A DNA stretch of 64,000 nt from Hydractinia symbiolongicarpus (GCF_029227915.1 NC_079876.1:38733828-38797827), one strand, 5' to 3'; numbered from the stretch's first letter, positions 36,318-50,407 are shown. Numbers and translations are program-made. Notes: generated from the letters alone by a model not told the origin.

Positions 36318-39158
36318 GACTATACGGGCCAAGTCCGGGATTTACGGGAAATCGCAGGTTTTCGTTTGTCGGCGATTAAACTTCTTCTATTCAGCGTCTC
36401 ATCAAAAATGAAAACATTTTTGAAAACTACAAGTCTCATGCGTTTTAGTGGAGAAAAAATAAATTTAAAAAATCGTTCGAGAAATGAGTTTACACCGTGG
36501 GTACTTTCTTTTTATACTTTTGACTATACGTGCCGAGTCCGGATTTACGGGAAATCGCAGGTTTTCGTTTGCCGGCAATTAAACTTCTTTTATTCAGCGT
36601 CTCATCAAAAATGAAAACATTTTTGAAAACTACAAGTCTCATGCGTTTTAGTGGTGAAAAAATAATTTAAAAATTCGTTAGGGAAATGAGTTTACTCACT
36701 GGGTACTTTCTTTGTATACTTTTGACTATCGGGCCGAGACCGGGATTTACGGGAAATCACGGGTTTTCGTTTGCCGGCGATTAAACTTCTTTTGTTCAGC
36801 GTCTCATCAAAATTGAAAACATTTTTAAAAACTACAAGTCTCATGGGCTTTAGTGGTGAAATAATAATTTAAAAAATCGTTTGGGAAATGAGTTTACTCC
36901 CTGGGTACTTTCTTTGTATACTTTTGACTATCCGGGCCGAGTCCGGGATTTACGGGAAATCGCAGGTTTTCGTTTGCCGGCGATTAAACTTCTTTTATTC
37001 AGCGTCTCATCACAAATGAAAACATTTTTGAAAACTACAAGTCTCATGCGTTTTAGTGGTGAAAAAATATTTTAAAAATTCGTTAGGGAAATGAGTTTAC
37101 TCACTGGGTACTTTCCTTGTATACTTTTGACTATTCGGGCCGAGTCCGGGATTTACGGGAAATGGCGGGTTTTCGTTTGCCGGCGATTAAACTTCTTTTA
37201 TTCAGCGTCTCATCAAAAATGAAAACATTTTTAAAAACTACAAGTCTCATGGTCTTTAGTGGTGAAATAATAATTTAAAAAATTGTTTGGGAAATGAGTT
37301 TACTCCCTGGGTACTTTCTTTGTATACTTTTGACTATACGGGCCAAGTCCGGGATTTACGGGAAATCGCAGGTTTTCGTTTGTCGGCGATTAAACTTCTT
37401 CTATTCAGCGTCTCATCAAAAATGAAAACATTTTTGAAAACTACAAGTCTCATGCGTTTTAGTGGAGAAAAAATAAATTTAAAAAATCGTTCGAGAAATG
37501 AGTTTACACCGTGGGTACTTTCTTTTTATACTTTTGACTATACGTGCCGAGTCCGGATTTACGGGAAATCGCAGTTTTTCGTTTGCCGGCGATTAAACTT
37601 CTTTTATTCAGCGTCTCATCAAAAATGAAAACATTTTTGAAAACTACAAGTCTCATGCGTTTTAGTGGTGAAAAAATAATTTAAAAATTCGTTAGGGAAA
37701 TGAGTTTACTCACTGGGTACTTTCCTTGTATACTTTTGACTATCGGGCCGAAACCGGGATTTACGGGAAATCACGGGTTTTCGTTTGCCGTCGATTAAAC
37801 TTCTTTTGTTCAGCGTCTCATCAAAATTGAAAACATTTTTAAAAACTACAAGTCTCATGGGCTTTAGTGGTGAAATAATAATTTAAAAAATCGTTTGGGA
37901 AATGAGTTTACTCCCTGGGTACTTTCTTTGTATACTTTTGACTATACCGGCCAAGTCCGGGATTTACGGGAAATCGCAGGTTTTCGTTTGCCGGCGATTA
38001 AACTTCTTTTATTCAGCGTCTCATCAAAAATGAAAACATTTTTGAAAACTACAAGTCTCATGCGTTTTAGTGGTGAAATAATAATTTAAAAAATCGTTTG
38101 TGAAATGAGTTTACTCCCTGTGTACTTTCTTTGTATACTTTTGACTATACCGGCCAAGTCTGGGATTTACGGGAAATCGCAGGTTTTCGTTTGCCGGCGA
38201 TTAAACTTCTTTTATTCAGCGTCTCATCAAAAATGAAAACATTTTTGAAAACTACAAGTCTCATGCGTTTTAGTGGTGAAATAATAATTTAAAAAATCGT
38301 TTCGGAAAGGAGTTTACTCCTTGGGTACTTTCTTTTGTATACTTTTGACTATCCGGGCCGAGTCCGGGATTTACGGGAAATCGCAGGTTTTCGTTTGCCG
38401 GCGATTAAACTTCTTTTATTCAGCGCCTCATCAAAAATGAAAACATTTTTGAAAATACAAGTCTCATGCGTTTTGGTGGTGAAAAAATAATTTAAAAAAT
38501 CGTTCGAGAAATGAGTTTACACCGTGGGTACTTTCTTTGTATACTTTTGACTATACGGGCCGAGTCAGGGATTTACGGGAAATCGCAGGTTTTCGTTTGC
38601 CGGCGATTAAACTTCTTTTATTCAGCGTCTCATCAAAAATGAAAACATTTTTGAAAACTACAAGTCTCATGCGTTTTAGTGGTGAAAAAATAATTTAAAA
38701 ATTCGTTAGGGAAATGAGTTTACTCACTGGGTACTTTCCTTGTATACTTTTGACTATACGGGCCGAGACCGGGATTTACGGGAAATCGCGGGTTTTCGTT
38801 TGCCGGCGATTAAACTTCTTTTGTATAGCGTCTCATCAAAATTGAAAACATTTTTAAAAACTACAAGTCTCATGGGCTTTAGTGGTGAAATAATAATTTA
38901 AAAAATCGTTTGGGAAGTGAGTTTACTCCCTGGGTACTTTCTTTTGTATACTTTTGACTATGCAGGCCGAGTCCGGGATTTACGGGAAATCGCAGGTTTT
39001 CGTTTGCCGGCGATTAAACTTCTTTTATTCAGCGTCTCATCACAAATGAAAAGATTTCTGAAAACTACAAGTCTCATGGGCTTTAGTGGTGAAATAATAA
39101 TTTAAAAAATTGTTTGGGAAATGAGTTTACTCCCTGGGTACTTTCTTTGTATACTTTT
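36318..39158 (+). repeat. Large tandem duplication, unit 1 (2,841 bp, 14 monomers)
   Basis: This unit is followed directly by a 15-monomer version of itself (39,159-42,202). Shared rare markers: TTTGTCGGCG, GGAGAAAAAATAAATTTAAA, ATACGTGCCGAGTCCGGATTT, CATGGTCTTTAG (37,250 and 40,090), GGAAAGGAGTTTAC (38,304 and 41,348) and GACTATGCAGGCC (38,955 and 41,999). The offset changes from 2,841 to 3,044 between 38,260 and 38,300. This copy therefore lacks one monomer that unit 2 has, or unit 2 gained one. Confidence 0.82.
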
Positions 39159-42100
39159 GACTATACGGGCCAAGTCCGGGATTTACGGGAAATCGCAGGT
39201 TTTCGTTTGTCGGCGATTAAACTTCTTCTATTCAGCGTCTCATCAAAAATGAAAACATTTTTGAAAACTACAAGTCTCATGCGTTTTAGTGGAGAAAAAA
39301 TAAATTTAAAAAATCGTTCGAGAAATGAGTTTACACCGTGGGTACTTTCTTTTTATACTTTTGACTATACGTGCCGAGTCCGGATTTACGGGAAATCGCA
39401 GGTTTTCGTTTGCCGGCGATTAAACTTCTTTTATTCAGCGTCTCATCAAAAATGAAAACATTTTTGAAAACTACAAGTCTCATGCGTTTTAGTGGTGAAA
39501 AAATAATTTAAAAATTCGTTAGGGAAATGAGTTTACTCACTGGGTATTTTCTTTGTATACTTTTGACTATCGGGCCGAGACCGGGATTTACGGGAAATCA
39601 CGGGTTTTCGTTTGCCGGCGATTAAACTTCTTTTGTTCAGCGTCTCATCAAAATTGAAAACATTTTTAAAAACTACAAGTCTCATGGGCTTTAGTGGTGA
39701 AATAATAATTTAAAAAATCGTTTGGGAAATGAGTTTACTCCCTGGGTACTTTCTTTGTATACTTTTGACTATCCGGGCCGAGTCCGGGATTTACGGGAAA
39801 TCGCAGGTTTTCGTTTGCCGGCGATTAAACTTCTTTTATTCAGCGTCTCATCACAAATGAAAACATTTTTGAAAACTACAAGTCTCATGCGTTTTAGTGG
39901 TGAAAAAATATTTTAAAAATTCGTTAGGGAAATGAGTTTACTCACTGGGTACTTTCCTTGTATACTTTTGACTATTCGGGCCGAGTCCGGGATTTACGGG
40001 AAATGGCGGGTTTTCGTTTGCCGGCGATTAAACTTCTTTTATTCAGCGTCTCATCAAAAATGAAAACATTTTTAAAAACTACAAGTCTCATGGTCTTTAG
40101 TGGTGAAATAATAATTTAAAAAATTGTTTGGGAAATGAGTTTACTCCCTGGGTACTTTCTTTGTATACTTTTGACTATACGGGCCAAGTCCGGGATTTAC
40201 GGGAAATCGCAGGTTTTCGTTTGTCGGCGATTAAACTTCTTCTATTCAGCGTCTCATCAAAAATGAAAACATTTTTGAAAACTACAAGTCTCATGCGTTT
40301 TAGTGGAGAAAAAATAAATTTAAAAAATCGTTCGAGAAATGAGTTTACACCGTGGGTACTTTCTTTTTATACTTTTGACTATACGTGCCGAGTCCGGATT
40401 TACGGGAAATCGCAGGTTTTCGTTTGCCGGCGATTAAACTTCTTTTATTCAGCGTCTCATCAAAAATGAAAACATTTTTGAAAACTACAAGTCTCATGCG
40501 TTTTAGTGGTGAAAAAATAATTTAAAAATTCGTTAGGGAAATGAGTTTACTCACTGGGTACTTTCCTTGTATACTTTTGACTATCGGGCCGAGACCGGGA
40601 TTTACGGGAAATCACGGGTTTTCGTTTGCCGGCGATTAAACTTCTTTTGTTCAGCGTCTCATCAAAATTGAAAACATTTTTAAAAACTACAAGTCTCATG
40701 GGCTTTAGTGGTGAAATAATAATTTAAAAAATCGTTTGGGAAATGAGTTTACTCCCTGGGTACTTTCTTTGTATACTTTTGACTATACCGGCCAAGTCCG
40801 GGATTTACGGGAAATCGCAGGTTTTCGTTTGCCGGCGATTAAACTTCTTTTATTCAGCGTCTCATCAAAAATGAAAACATTTTTGAAAACTACAAGTCTC
40901 ATGCGTTTTAGTGGTGAAATAATAATTTAAAAAATCGTTTGTGAAATGAGTTTACTCCCTGGGTACTTTCTTTGTATACTTTTGACTATACCGGCCAAGT
41001 CTGGGATTTACGGGAAATCGCAGGTTTTCGTTTGCCGGCGATTAAACTTCTTTTATTCAGCGTCTCATCAAAAATGAAAATATTTTTGAAAACTACAAGT
41101 CTCATGCGTTTTAGTGGTGAAAAAATAATTTAAAAAATCGTTCGGGAAATGAGTTTACACCGTGGGTACTTTCTTTGTATACTTTTGACTATCCGGGCCG
41201 AGTCCGGGATTTACAGGAAATCGCAGGTTTTCGTTTGCCGGCGATTAAACTTCTTTTATTCAGCGTCTCATCACAAATGAAAACATTTTTAAAAACTACA
41301 AGTCTCATGGGCTTTAGTGGTGAAATAATAATTTAAAAAATCGTTTCGGAAAGGAGTTTACTCCTTGGGTACTTTCTTTTGTATACTTTTGACAATCCGG
41401 GCCGAGTCCGGGATTTACGGGAAATCGCAGGTTTTCGTTTGCCGGCGATTAAACTTCTTTTATTCAGCGCCTCATCAAAAATGAAAACATTTTTGAAAAT
41501 ACAAGTCTCATGCGTTTTGGTGGTGAAAAAATAATTTAAAAAATCGTTCGGGAAATGAGTTTACACCGTGGGTACTTTCTTTGTATACTTTTGACTATAC
41601 GGGCCGAGTCAGGGATTTACGGGAAATCGCAGGTTTTCGTTTGCCGGCGATTAAACTTCTTTTATTCAGCGTCTCATCAAAAATGAAAACATTTTTCAAA
41701 ACTACAAGTCTCATGCGTTTTAGTGGTGAAAAAATAATTTAAAAATTCGTTAGGGAAATGAGTTTACTCACTGGGTACTTTCCTTGTATACTTTTGACTA
41801 TACGGGCCGAGACCGGGATTTACGGGAAATCGCGGGTTTTCGTTTGCCGGCGATTAAACTTCTTTTGTATAGCGTCTCATCAAAATTGAAAACATTTTTA
41901 AAAACTACAAGTCTCATGGGCTTTAGTGGTGAAATAATAATTTAAAAAATCGTTTGGGAAGTGAGTTTACTCCCTGGGTACTTTCTTTTGTATACTTTTG
42001 ACTATGCAGGCCGAGTCCGGGATTTACGGGAAATCGCAGGTTTTCGTTTGCCGGCGATTAAACTTCTTTTATTCAGCGTCTCATCACAAATGAAAACATT

Positions 42101-42202
42101 TTTGAAAACTACAAGTCTCATGCGTTTTAGTGGTGAAAAAATATTTTAAAAATTCGTTAGGGAAATGAGTTTACTCACTGGGTACTTTCCTTGTATACTT
42201 TT
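39159..42202 (+). repeat. Large tandem duplication, unit 2 (3,044 bp, 15 monomers)
   Basis: This is the partner of 36,318-39,158 with one additional monomer at about 41,110-41,320. Differences include GGGTATTTTC near 39,543, GACAATCCGG near 41,391 and ATTTTTCAAAAC near 41,695. The last monomer keeps CACAAATGAAAACATTTTTG, where unit 1 has AAAAGATTTCTG. Confidence 0.82.
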
Positions 42203-42405
42203 GACTATTCGGGCCGAGTCCGGGATTTACGGGAAATGGCGGGTTTTCGTTTGCCGGCGATTAAACTTCTTTTATTCAGCGTCTCATCAAAAATGAAAAC
42301 ATTTTTAAAAACTACAAGTCTCATGGGCTTTAGTGGTGAAAAAATAATTTAAAAAATCGTTCGGGAAATGAGTTTACACCCTGGGTACTTTCTTTGCATA
42401 CTTTT

Positions 42406-42608
42406 GACTATACGGGCCGAGTCCGGGATTTACGGGAAATCGCAGGTCTTCGTTTGCCGGCAATTAAACCACTTTCATTAAGGGTCTCATCAAAAATGAA
42501 AAGATTTCTGAAAACTACAAGTCTTATGCGTTTTAGTGGTGAAAAAATAATTTAAAGAATCGTTCGGGAAATGAGTTTACTCCCTGGGTACTTTCTTTGT
42601 ATACTTTT
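42406..42608 (+). repeat. Divergent marker monomer (GGGTCTC type), first of five
   Basis: The monomer is preceded by CTTTGCATAC and carries GCAGGTCTTCG, GCCGGCAATTAAACCAC, TTCATTAAGGGTCTC and AAAAGATTTCTG. Equivalents start at 54,795, 56,825, 59,262 and 60,887, with further private changes (GGGCTGAG, AATGGTCTC). Its CCACTTTCATTAA and TTTCTG segments match the hybrid junction monomer at 10,347, so it probably descends from that type. Confidence 0.7.
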
Positions 42609-44841
42609 GACTATACGGGCCGAGTCCGGGATTTACGGGAAATCGCGGGTTTTCGTTTGCCGGCGATTAAACTTCTTTTATACAGCGTCTCATCAAAAAT
42701 GAAAACATTTTTAAAAACTACAAGTCTCATGGGCTTTAGTGGTGAAATAATAATTTAAAAAATGGTTTGGGAAATTAGTTTACTCCCTGGGTACTTTCTT
42801 TGTATACTTTTGACTATACGGGCCGAGTCTGGGATTTACGGGAAATCGCAGGTGTTGGTTTGCCGGCGATTAAACTTCTTTTATTCAGCGTCTCATCAAA
42901 AATGAAAACATTTTTAAAAACTACAAGTCTCATGCGTTTTAGTGGTGAAAAAATAAATTAAAAAATCGTTCGAAAAATGAGTTTACTCCCTGGGTACTAT
43001 CTTTGTATACTTTTGAATATACGGGCCAAGCCCGGGATTTACGGGAAATCGCGGGTTTTCGTCTGCCGGCGATTAAACTTCTTTTATTCAGCGTCTCATC
43101 AGAAATGAAAACATATTTGAAAACTACAAGTCTTATGCGTTTTAGTGGTGAAAAAATAATTTAATAAATCGTTCTGGAAATGAGTTTACTCACTGGGTAC
43201 TTTCTTTTTATACATTCGACTATACGGGCCAAGCCCGGGATTTACGGAAAATCGCGGGTTTTCGTTTGCCGGCGATTAAACCTCTTTCATTAGGCGTCTC
43301 ATCAAAAATGAAAACATTTTTGAAAACTACAAGTCTCATGCGTTTTAGTGGTGAAAAAATAATTTAAAAATTCGTTCGGAAAATGAGTTTACTCACTGGG
43401 TACTTTCCTTGTATACTTTTGACTATACGGGCCGAGTCCGGGATTTACGGGAAATCGCGGGTTTTCGTTTGCCGGCGATTAAACTTCTTTTATTCAGCGT
43501 CTCATCAAAAATGAAAACATTTTTAAAAACTACAAGTCTCATGGCCTTTAGTGATGAAATAATAATTTAAAAAATCGTTTGGGAAATGAGTTTACTCCCT
43601 GGGTACTTTCTTTGTATACTTTTGACTATACGGGCCGAGTCCGGGATTTACGGAAAATCGCAGGTTTTCGTTTGCCGGCGATTAAACTTCTTTTATTCAG
43701 CGTCTCATCAAAAATGAAAACATTTTTGAAAACTACAAGTCTCATGCGTTTTAGTGGTGAAAAAATAATTTAAAAAATCGTTCGAGAAATGAGTTTACAC
43801 CGTGGGTACTTTCTTTGTATACTTTTGACTATTCGGGCCGAGTCCGGGATTTACGGGAAATGGCAGGTTTTCGTTTGCCGGCGATTAAACTTCTTTTATT
43901 CAGCGTCTCATCAAAAATGAAAACATTTTTAAAAACTACAACTCTCATGGGCTTTAGTGGTGAAATAATAATTTAAAAAATTGTTTGGGAAATGAGTTTA
44001 CACCGTGGGTACTTTCTTTGTATACTTTTGACTATACGGGCCGAGTCCGGGATTTACGGGAAATCGCAGGTTTTCGTTTGCCGGCGATTGAACATCTTTT
44101 ATCCAGCGTCTCATCAAAAATGAAAACATTTTTGAAAACTACAAGTCTCATGCGTTTTAGTGGTGAAAAAATAATTTAAAAATTCGTTAGGGAAATGAGT
44201 TTACTCACTGGGTACTTTCCTTGTATACTTTTGACTATACGGGCCGAGACCGGGATTTACGGGAAATCGCGGGTTTTCGTTTGCCGGCGATTAAACTTCT
44301 TTTGTTCAGCGTCTCATCAAAATTGAAAACATTTTTAAAAACTACAAGTCTCATGCGTTTTAGTGGTGAAAAAATAAATTAAAAAATCGTTCGGGAAATG
44401 AGTTTACACCGTGGGTACTTTCTTTGTATACTTTTGACTATACGGGCCGAGTCCGGGATTTACGGGAAATCGCAGGTTTTCGTTTGCCGGCGATTGAACA
44501 TCTTTTATCCAGCGTCTCATCAAAAATGAAAACATTTTTGAAAACTACAAGTCTCATGGGCTTTAGTGGTGAAATAATAATTTAAAAAATCGTTTGGGAA
44601 ATGAGTTTACTCCCTGGGTACTTTCTTTGTATACTTTTGACTATACCGGCCAAGTCCGGGATTCACGGGAAATCGCAGGTTTTCGTTTGCCGGCGATTAA
44701 ACTTCTTTTATTCAGCGTCTCATCAAAAATGAAAACATTTTTGAAAACTACAAGTCTCATGCGTTTTAGTGGTGAAAAAATAATTTAAAAAATCGTTCGG
44801 GAAATGAGTTTACACCGTGGGTACTTTCTTTGTATACTTTT

Positions 44842-45940
44842 GACTATCCGGGCCGAGTCCGGGATTTACAGGAAATCGCAGGTTTTCGTTTGCCGGCGAT
44901 TAAACTTCTTTTATTCAGCGTCTCATCACAAATGAAAACATTTTTGAAAACTACAAGTCTCATGCGTTTTAGTGGTGAAAAAATAATTTAAAAATTCGTT
45001 AGGGAAATGAGTTTACTCACTGGGTACTTTCCTTGTATACTTTTGACTATACGGGCCGAGACCGGGATTTACGGGAAATCGCGGGTTTTCGTTTGCCGGC
45101 GATTAAACTTCTTTTATTCAGCGTCTCATCACAAATGAAAACATTTTTAAAAACTACAAGTCTCATGGGCTTTAGTGGTGAAATAATAATTTAAAAAATC
45201 GTTTCGGAAATGAGTTTACTCCCTGGGTACTTTCTTTTGTATACTTTTGACTATCCGGGCCGAGTCCGGGATTTACGGAAAATCGCAGGTTTTCGTTTGC
45301 CGGCGATTAAACTTCTTTTATTCAGCGTCTCATCAAAAATGAAAACATTTTTGAAAACTACAAGTCTTATGCGTTTTAGTGGTGAAAAAATAATTTAAAG
45401 AATCGTTCGGGAAATGAGTTTACTCCCTGGGTACTTTCTTTGTATACTTTTGACTATACGGGCCGAGTCCGGGATTTACGGGAAATCGCGGGTTTTCGTT
45501 TGCCGGCGATTAAACTTCTTTTATTCAGCGTCTCATCAAAAATGAAAACATTTTTAAAAACTACAAGTCTCATGGGCTTTAGTGGTGAAATAATAATTTA
45601 AAAAATGGTTTGGGAAATTAGTTTACTCCCTGGGTACTTTCTTTGTATACTTTTGACTATACGGGCCGAGTCTGGGATTTACGGGAAATCGCAGGTTTTG
45701 GTTTGCCGGCGATTAAACTTCTTTTATTCAGCGTCTCATCAAAAATGAAAACATTTTTGAAAACTACAAGTCTCATGCGTTTTAGTGGTGAAAAAATAAA
45801 TTAAAAAATCGTTCGGGAAATGAGTTTACTCCCTGGGTACTATCTTTGTATACTTTTGACTATACGGGCCAAGCCCGGGATTTACGGGAAATCGCGGGTT
45901 TTCGTCTGCCGGCGATTAAACTTCTTTTATTCAGCGTCTC
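44842..45940 (+). repeat. Segmental duplication, 22-monomer offset, copy 1
   Basis: This block matches 49,309-50,407 at an offset of 4,467. Both carry the CACAAATG monomer, the GAGACCGGG monomer, the TTTCTTTTGTATAC monomer, the TTTAAAGAATCG tail, AAATGGTTTGGGAAATTAG and GTCTGCCGG, in that order. The copies part where copy 1 has CATATTTGAAAAC and copy 2 has GAATACATTTTTG. Confidence 0.78.
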
Positions 45941-48900
45941 ATCAGAAATGAAAACATATTTGAAAACTACAAGTCTTATGCGTTTTAGTGGTGAAAAAAT
46001 AATTTAATAAATCGTTCTGGAAATGAGTTTACTCACTGGGTACTTTCTTTGTATACATTCGACTATACGGGCCAAGCCCGGGATTTACGGGAAATCGCGG
46101 GTTTTCGTTTGCCGGCGATTAAACCTCTTTCATTAAGCGTCTCATCAAAAATGAAAACATTTTTGAAAACTACAAGTCTCATGCGTTTTAGTGGTGAAAA
46201 AATAATTTAAAAATTCGTTCGGAAAATGAGTTTACTCACTGGGTACTTTCCTTGTATACTTTTGACTATACGGGCCGAGTCCGGGATTTAAGGGAAATCG
46301 CGGGTTTTCGTTTGCCGGCGATTAAACTTCTTTTATTCAGCGTCTCATCAAAAATGAAAACATTTTTAAAAACTACAAGTCTCATGGGCTTTAGTGGTGA
46401 AATAATAATTTAAAAAATCGTTTGGGAAATGAGTTTACTCCCTGGGTACTTTCTTTGTATACTTTTGACTATACGGGCCGAGTCCGGGATTTACGGAAAA
46501 TCGCAGGTTTTCGTTTGCCGGCGATTAAACTTCTTTTATTCAGCGTCTCATCAAAAATGAAAACATTTTTGAAAACTACAAGTCTCATGCGTTTTAGTGG
46601 TGAAAAAATAATTTAAAAAATCGTTCGAGAAATGAGTTTACACCGTGGGTACTTTCTTTGTATACTTTTGACTATTCGGGCCGAGTCCGGGATTTACGGG
46701 AAATGGCAGGTTTTCGTTTGCCGGCGATTAAACTTCTTTTATTCAGCGTCTCATCAAAAATGAAAACATTTTTAAAAACTACAAGTCTCATGGGCTTTAG
46801 TGGTGAAATAATAATTTAAAAAATTGTTTGGGAAATGAGTTTACTCCCTGGGTACTTTCTTTGTATACTTTTGACTATACGGGCCAAGTCCGGGATTTAC
46901 GGGAAATCGCAGGTTTTCGTTTGCCGGCGATTAAACTTCTTCTATTCAGCGTCTCATCAAAAATGAAAACATTTTTGAAAACTACAAGTCTCATGCGTTT
47001 TAGTGGTGAAAAAATAAATTAAAAAATCGTTCGGGAAATGAGTTTACACCGTGGGTACTTTCTTTGTATACTTTTGACTATACGGGCCGAGTCCGGGATT
47101 TACGGAAAATCGCAGGTTTTCGTTTGCCGGCGATTAAACTTCTTTTATTCAGCGTCTCATCAAAAATGAAAACATTTTTGAAAACTACAAGTCTCATGCG
47201 TTTTAGTGGTGAAAAAATAATTTAAAAAATCGTTCGAGAAATGAGTTTACACCGTGGGTACTTTCTTTGTATACTTTTGACTATTCGGGCCGAGTCCGGG
47301 ATTTACGGGAAATGGCAGGTTTTCGTTTGCCGGCGATTAAACTTCTTTTATTCAGCGTCTCATCAAAAATGAAAACATTTTTAAAAACTACAAGTCTCAT
47401 GGGCTTTAGTGGTGAAATAATAATTTAAAAAATTGTTTGGGAAAAGAGTTTACTCCCTGGGTACTTTCTTTGTATACTTTTGACTATACGGGCCAAGTCC
47501 GGGATTTACGGGAAATCGCAGGTTTTCGTTTGCCGGCGATTAAACTTCTTCTATTCAGCGTCTCATCAAAAATGAAAACATTTTTGAAAACTACAAGTCT
47601 CATGCGTTTTAGTGGTGAAAAAATAAATTAAAAAATCGTTCGGGAAATGAGTTTACACCGTGGGTACTTTCTTTGTATACTTTTGACTATACGGGCCGAG
47701 TCCGGGATTTACGGGAAATCGCAGGTTTTCGTTTGCCGGCGATTGAACTTCTTTTATTCAGCGTCTCATCAAAAATGAAAACATTTTTGAAAACTACAAG
47801 TCTCATGCGTTTTAGTGGTGAAATAATAATTTAAAAAATCGTTTGGGAAATGAGTTTACTCCCTGGGTACTTTCTTTGTATACTTTTGACTATACGGGCC
47901 GAGTCCGGGATTTACGGAAAATCGCAGGTTTTCGTTTGCCGGCGATTAAACTTCTTTTATTCAGCGTCTCATCAAAAATGAAAACATTTTTGAAAACTAC
48001 AAGTCTCATGCGTTTTAGTGGTGAAAAAATAATTTAAAAAATCGTTCGAGAAATGAGTTTACACCGTGGGTACTTTCTTTGTATACTTTTGACTATACGG
48101 GCCGAGTCCGGGATTTACGGGAAATCGCAGGTTTTCGTTTGCCGGCGATTGAACTTCTTTTATTCAGCGTCTCATCAAAAATGAAAACATTTTTGAAAAC
48201 TACAAGTCTCATGCGTTTTAGTGGTGAAATAATAATTTAAAAAATCGTTTGGGAAATGAGTTTACTCCCTGGGTACTTTCTTTGTATACTTTTGACTATA
48301 CGGGCCGAGTCCGGGATTTACGGAAAATCGCAGGTTTTCGTTTGCCGGCGATTAAACTTCTTTTATTCAGCGTCTCATCAAAAATGAAAACATTTTTGAA
48401 AACTACAAGTCTCATGCGTTTTAGTGGTGAAAAAATAATTTAAAAAATCGTTCGAGAAATGAGTTTACACCGTGGGTACTTTCTTTGTATACTTTTGACT
48501 ATTCGGGCCGAGTCCGGGATTTACGGGAAATGGCAGGTTTTCGTTTGCCGGCGATTAAACTTCTTTTATTCAGCGTCTCATCAAAAATGAAAACATTTTT
48601 AAAAACTACAAGTCTCATGGGCTTTAGTGGTGAAATAATAATTTAAAAAATTGTTTGGGAAATGAGTTTACTCCCTGGGTACTTTCTTTGTATACTTTTG
48701 ACTATACGGGCCAAGTCCGGGATTTACGGGAAATCGCAGGTTTTCGTTTGCCGGCGATTAAACTTCTTCTATTCAGCGTCTCATCAAAAATGAAAACATT
48801 TTTGAAAACTACAAGTCTCATGCGTTTTAGTGGTGAAAAAATAAATTAAAAAATCGTTCGGGAAATGAGTTTACACCGTGGGTACTTTCTTTGTATACTT

Positions 48901-49308
48901 TTGACTATACGGGCCGAGTCCGGGATTTACGGGAAATCGCAGGTTTTCGTTTGCCGGCGATTGAACTTCTTTTATTCAGCGTCTCATCAAAAATGAAAAC
49001 ATTTTTGAAAACTACAAGTCTCATGCGTTTTAGTGGTGAAAAAATAATTTAAAAATTCGTTAGGGAAATGAGTTTACTCACTGGGTACTTTCCTTGTATA
49101 CTTTTGACTATACGGGCCGAGACCGGGATTTACGGGAAATCGCGGGTTTTCGTTTGCCGGCAATTAAACTTCTTTTGTTCAGCGTCTCATCAAAATTGAA
49201 AACATTTTTAAAAACTACAAGTCTCATGGGCTTTAGTGGTGAAATAATAATTTAAAAAATCGTTCGGGAAATGAGTTTACACCGTGGGTAATTTCTTTGT
49301 ATACTTTT

Positions 49309-50407
49309 GACTATCCGGGCCGAGTCCGGGATTTACGGGAAATCGCAGGTTTTCGTTTGCCGGCGATTAAACTTCTTTTATTCAGCGTCTCATCACAAAT
49401 GAAAACATTTTTGAAAACTACAAGTCTCATGCGTTTTAGTGGTGAAAAAATAATTTAAAAATTCGTTAGGGAAATGAGTTTACTCACTGGGTACTTTCCT
49501 TGTATACTTTTGACTATACGGGCCTAGACCGGGATTTACGGGAAATCGCGGGTTTTCGTTTGCCGGCGATTAAACTTCTTTTGTATAGCGTCTCATCAAA
49601 ATTGAAAACATTTTTAAAAACTACAAGTCTCATGGGCTTTAGTGGTGAAATAATAATTTAAAAAATCGTTTCGGAAATGAGTTTACTCCCTGGGTACTTT
49701 CTTTTGTATACTTTTGACTATCCGGGCCGAGTCCGGGATTTACGGAAAATCGCAGGTTTTCGTTTGCCGGCGATTAAACTTCTTTTATTCAGCGTCTCAT
49801 CAAAAATGAAAACATTTTTGAAAACTACAAGTCTTATGCGTTTTAGTGGTGAAAAAATAATTTAAAGAATCGTTCGGGAAATGAGTTTACTCCCTGGGTA
49901 CTTTCTTTGTATACTTTTGACTATACGGGCCGAGTCCGGGATTTACGGGAAATCGCGGGTTTTCGTTTGCCGGCGATTAAACTTCTTTTATTCAGCGTCT
50001 CATCAAAAATGAAAACATTTTTAAAAACTACAAGTCTCATGGGCTTTAGTGGTGAAATAATAATTTAAAAAATGGTTTGGGAAATTAGTTTACTCCCTGG
50101 GTACTTTCTTTGTATACTTTTGACTATACGGGCCGAGTCTGGGATTTACGGGAAATCGCAGGTTTTGGTTTGCCGGCGATTAAACTTCTTTTATTCAGCG
50201 TCTCATCAAAAATGAAAACATTTTTGAAAACTACAAGTCTCATGCGTTTTAGTGGTGAAAAAATAAATTAAAAAATCGTTCGGGAAATGAGTTTACTCCC
50301 TGGGTACTATCTTTGTATACTTTTGACTATACGGGCCAAGCCCGGGATTTACGGGAAATCGCGGGTTTTCGTCTGCCGGCGATTAAACTTCTTTTATTCA
50401 GCGTCTC
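49309..50407 (+). repeat. Segmental duplication, 22-monomer offset, copy 2
   Basis: This is the partner of 44,842-45,940. Downstream the match resumes at 51,904 against 46,422 (offset 5,482, 27 monomers). Five monomers were therefore added between about 50,410 and 51,450. They are extra rounds of the AAATGGTTTGGGAAATTAG monomer and its neighbours (50,680 and 51,086). Confidence 0.78.

Larger units (their letters stand above)
32441..42370 (+). repeat. Domain B3: class B segment of the array
   Basis: B-class monomers with more private changes than B1 and B2: CCGAACCGAG near 33,687, GGAGATTAAACGTC near 34,345, ATCCAAAATG near 35,184, and the TTTGTCGGCG and GGAGAAAAAATAAATTTAAA variants after 36,360. 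A monomer with TTTCTTTTGTATAC (one extra T) appears repeatedly. The right two thirds is dominated by the 14/15-monomer duplication listed separately. Confidence 0.85.

Noticed and set aside
43140-43210. Possible transposon insertion where the sequence looked unusual (TTTAATAAATCG, CTTTTTATACATTCG)
   Set aside because: All landmarks continue in register at 203-base spacing. These are ordinary monomer variants also seen near 6,030, 9,480 and 46,005.
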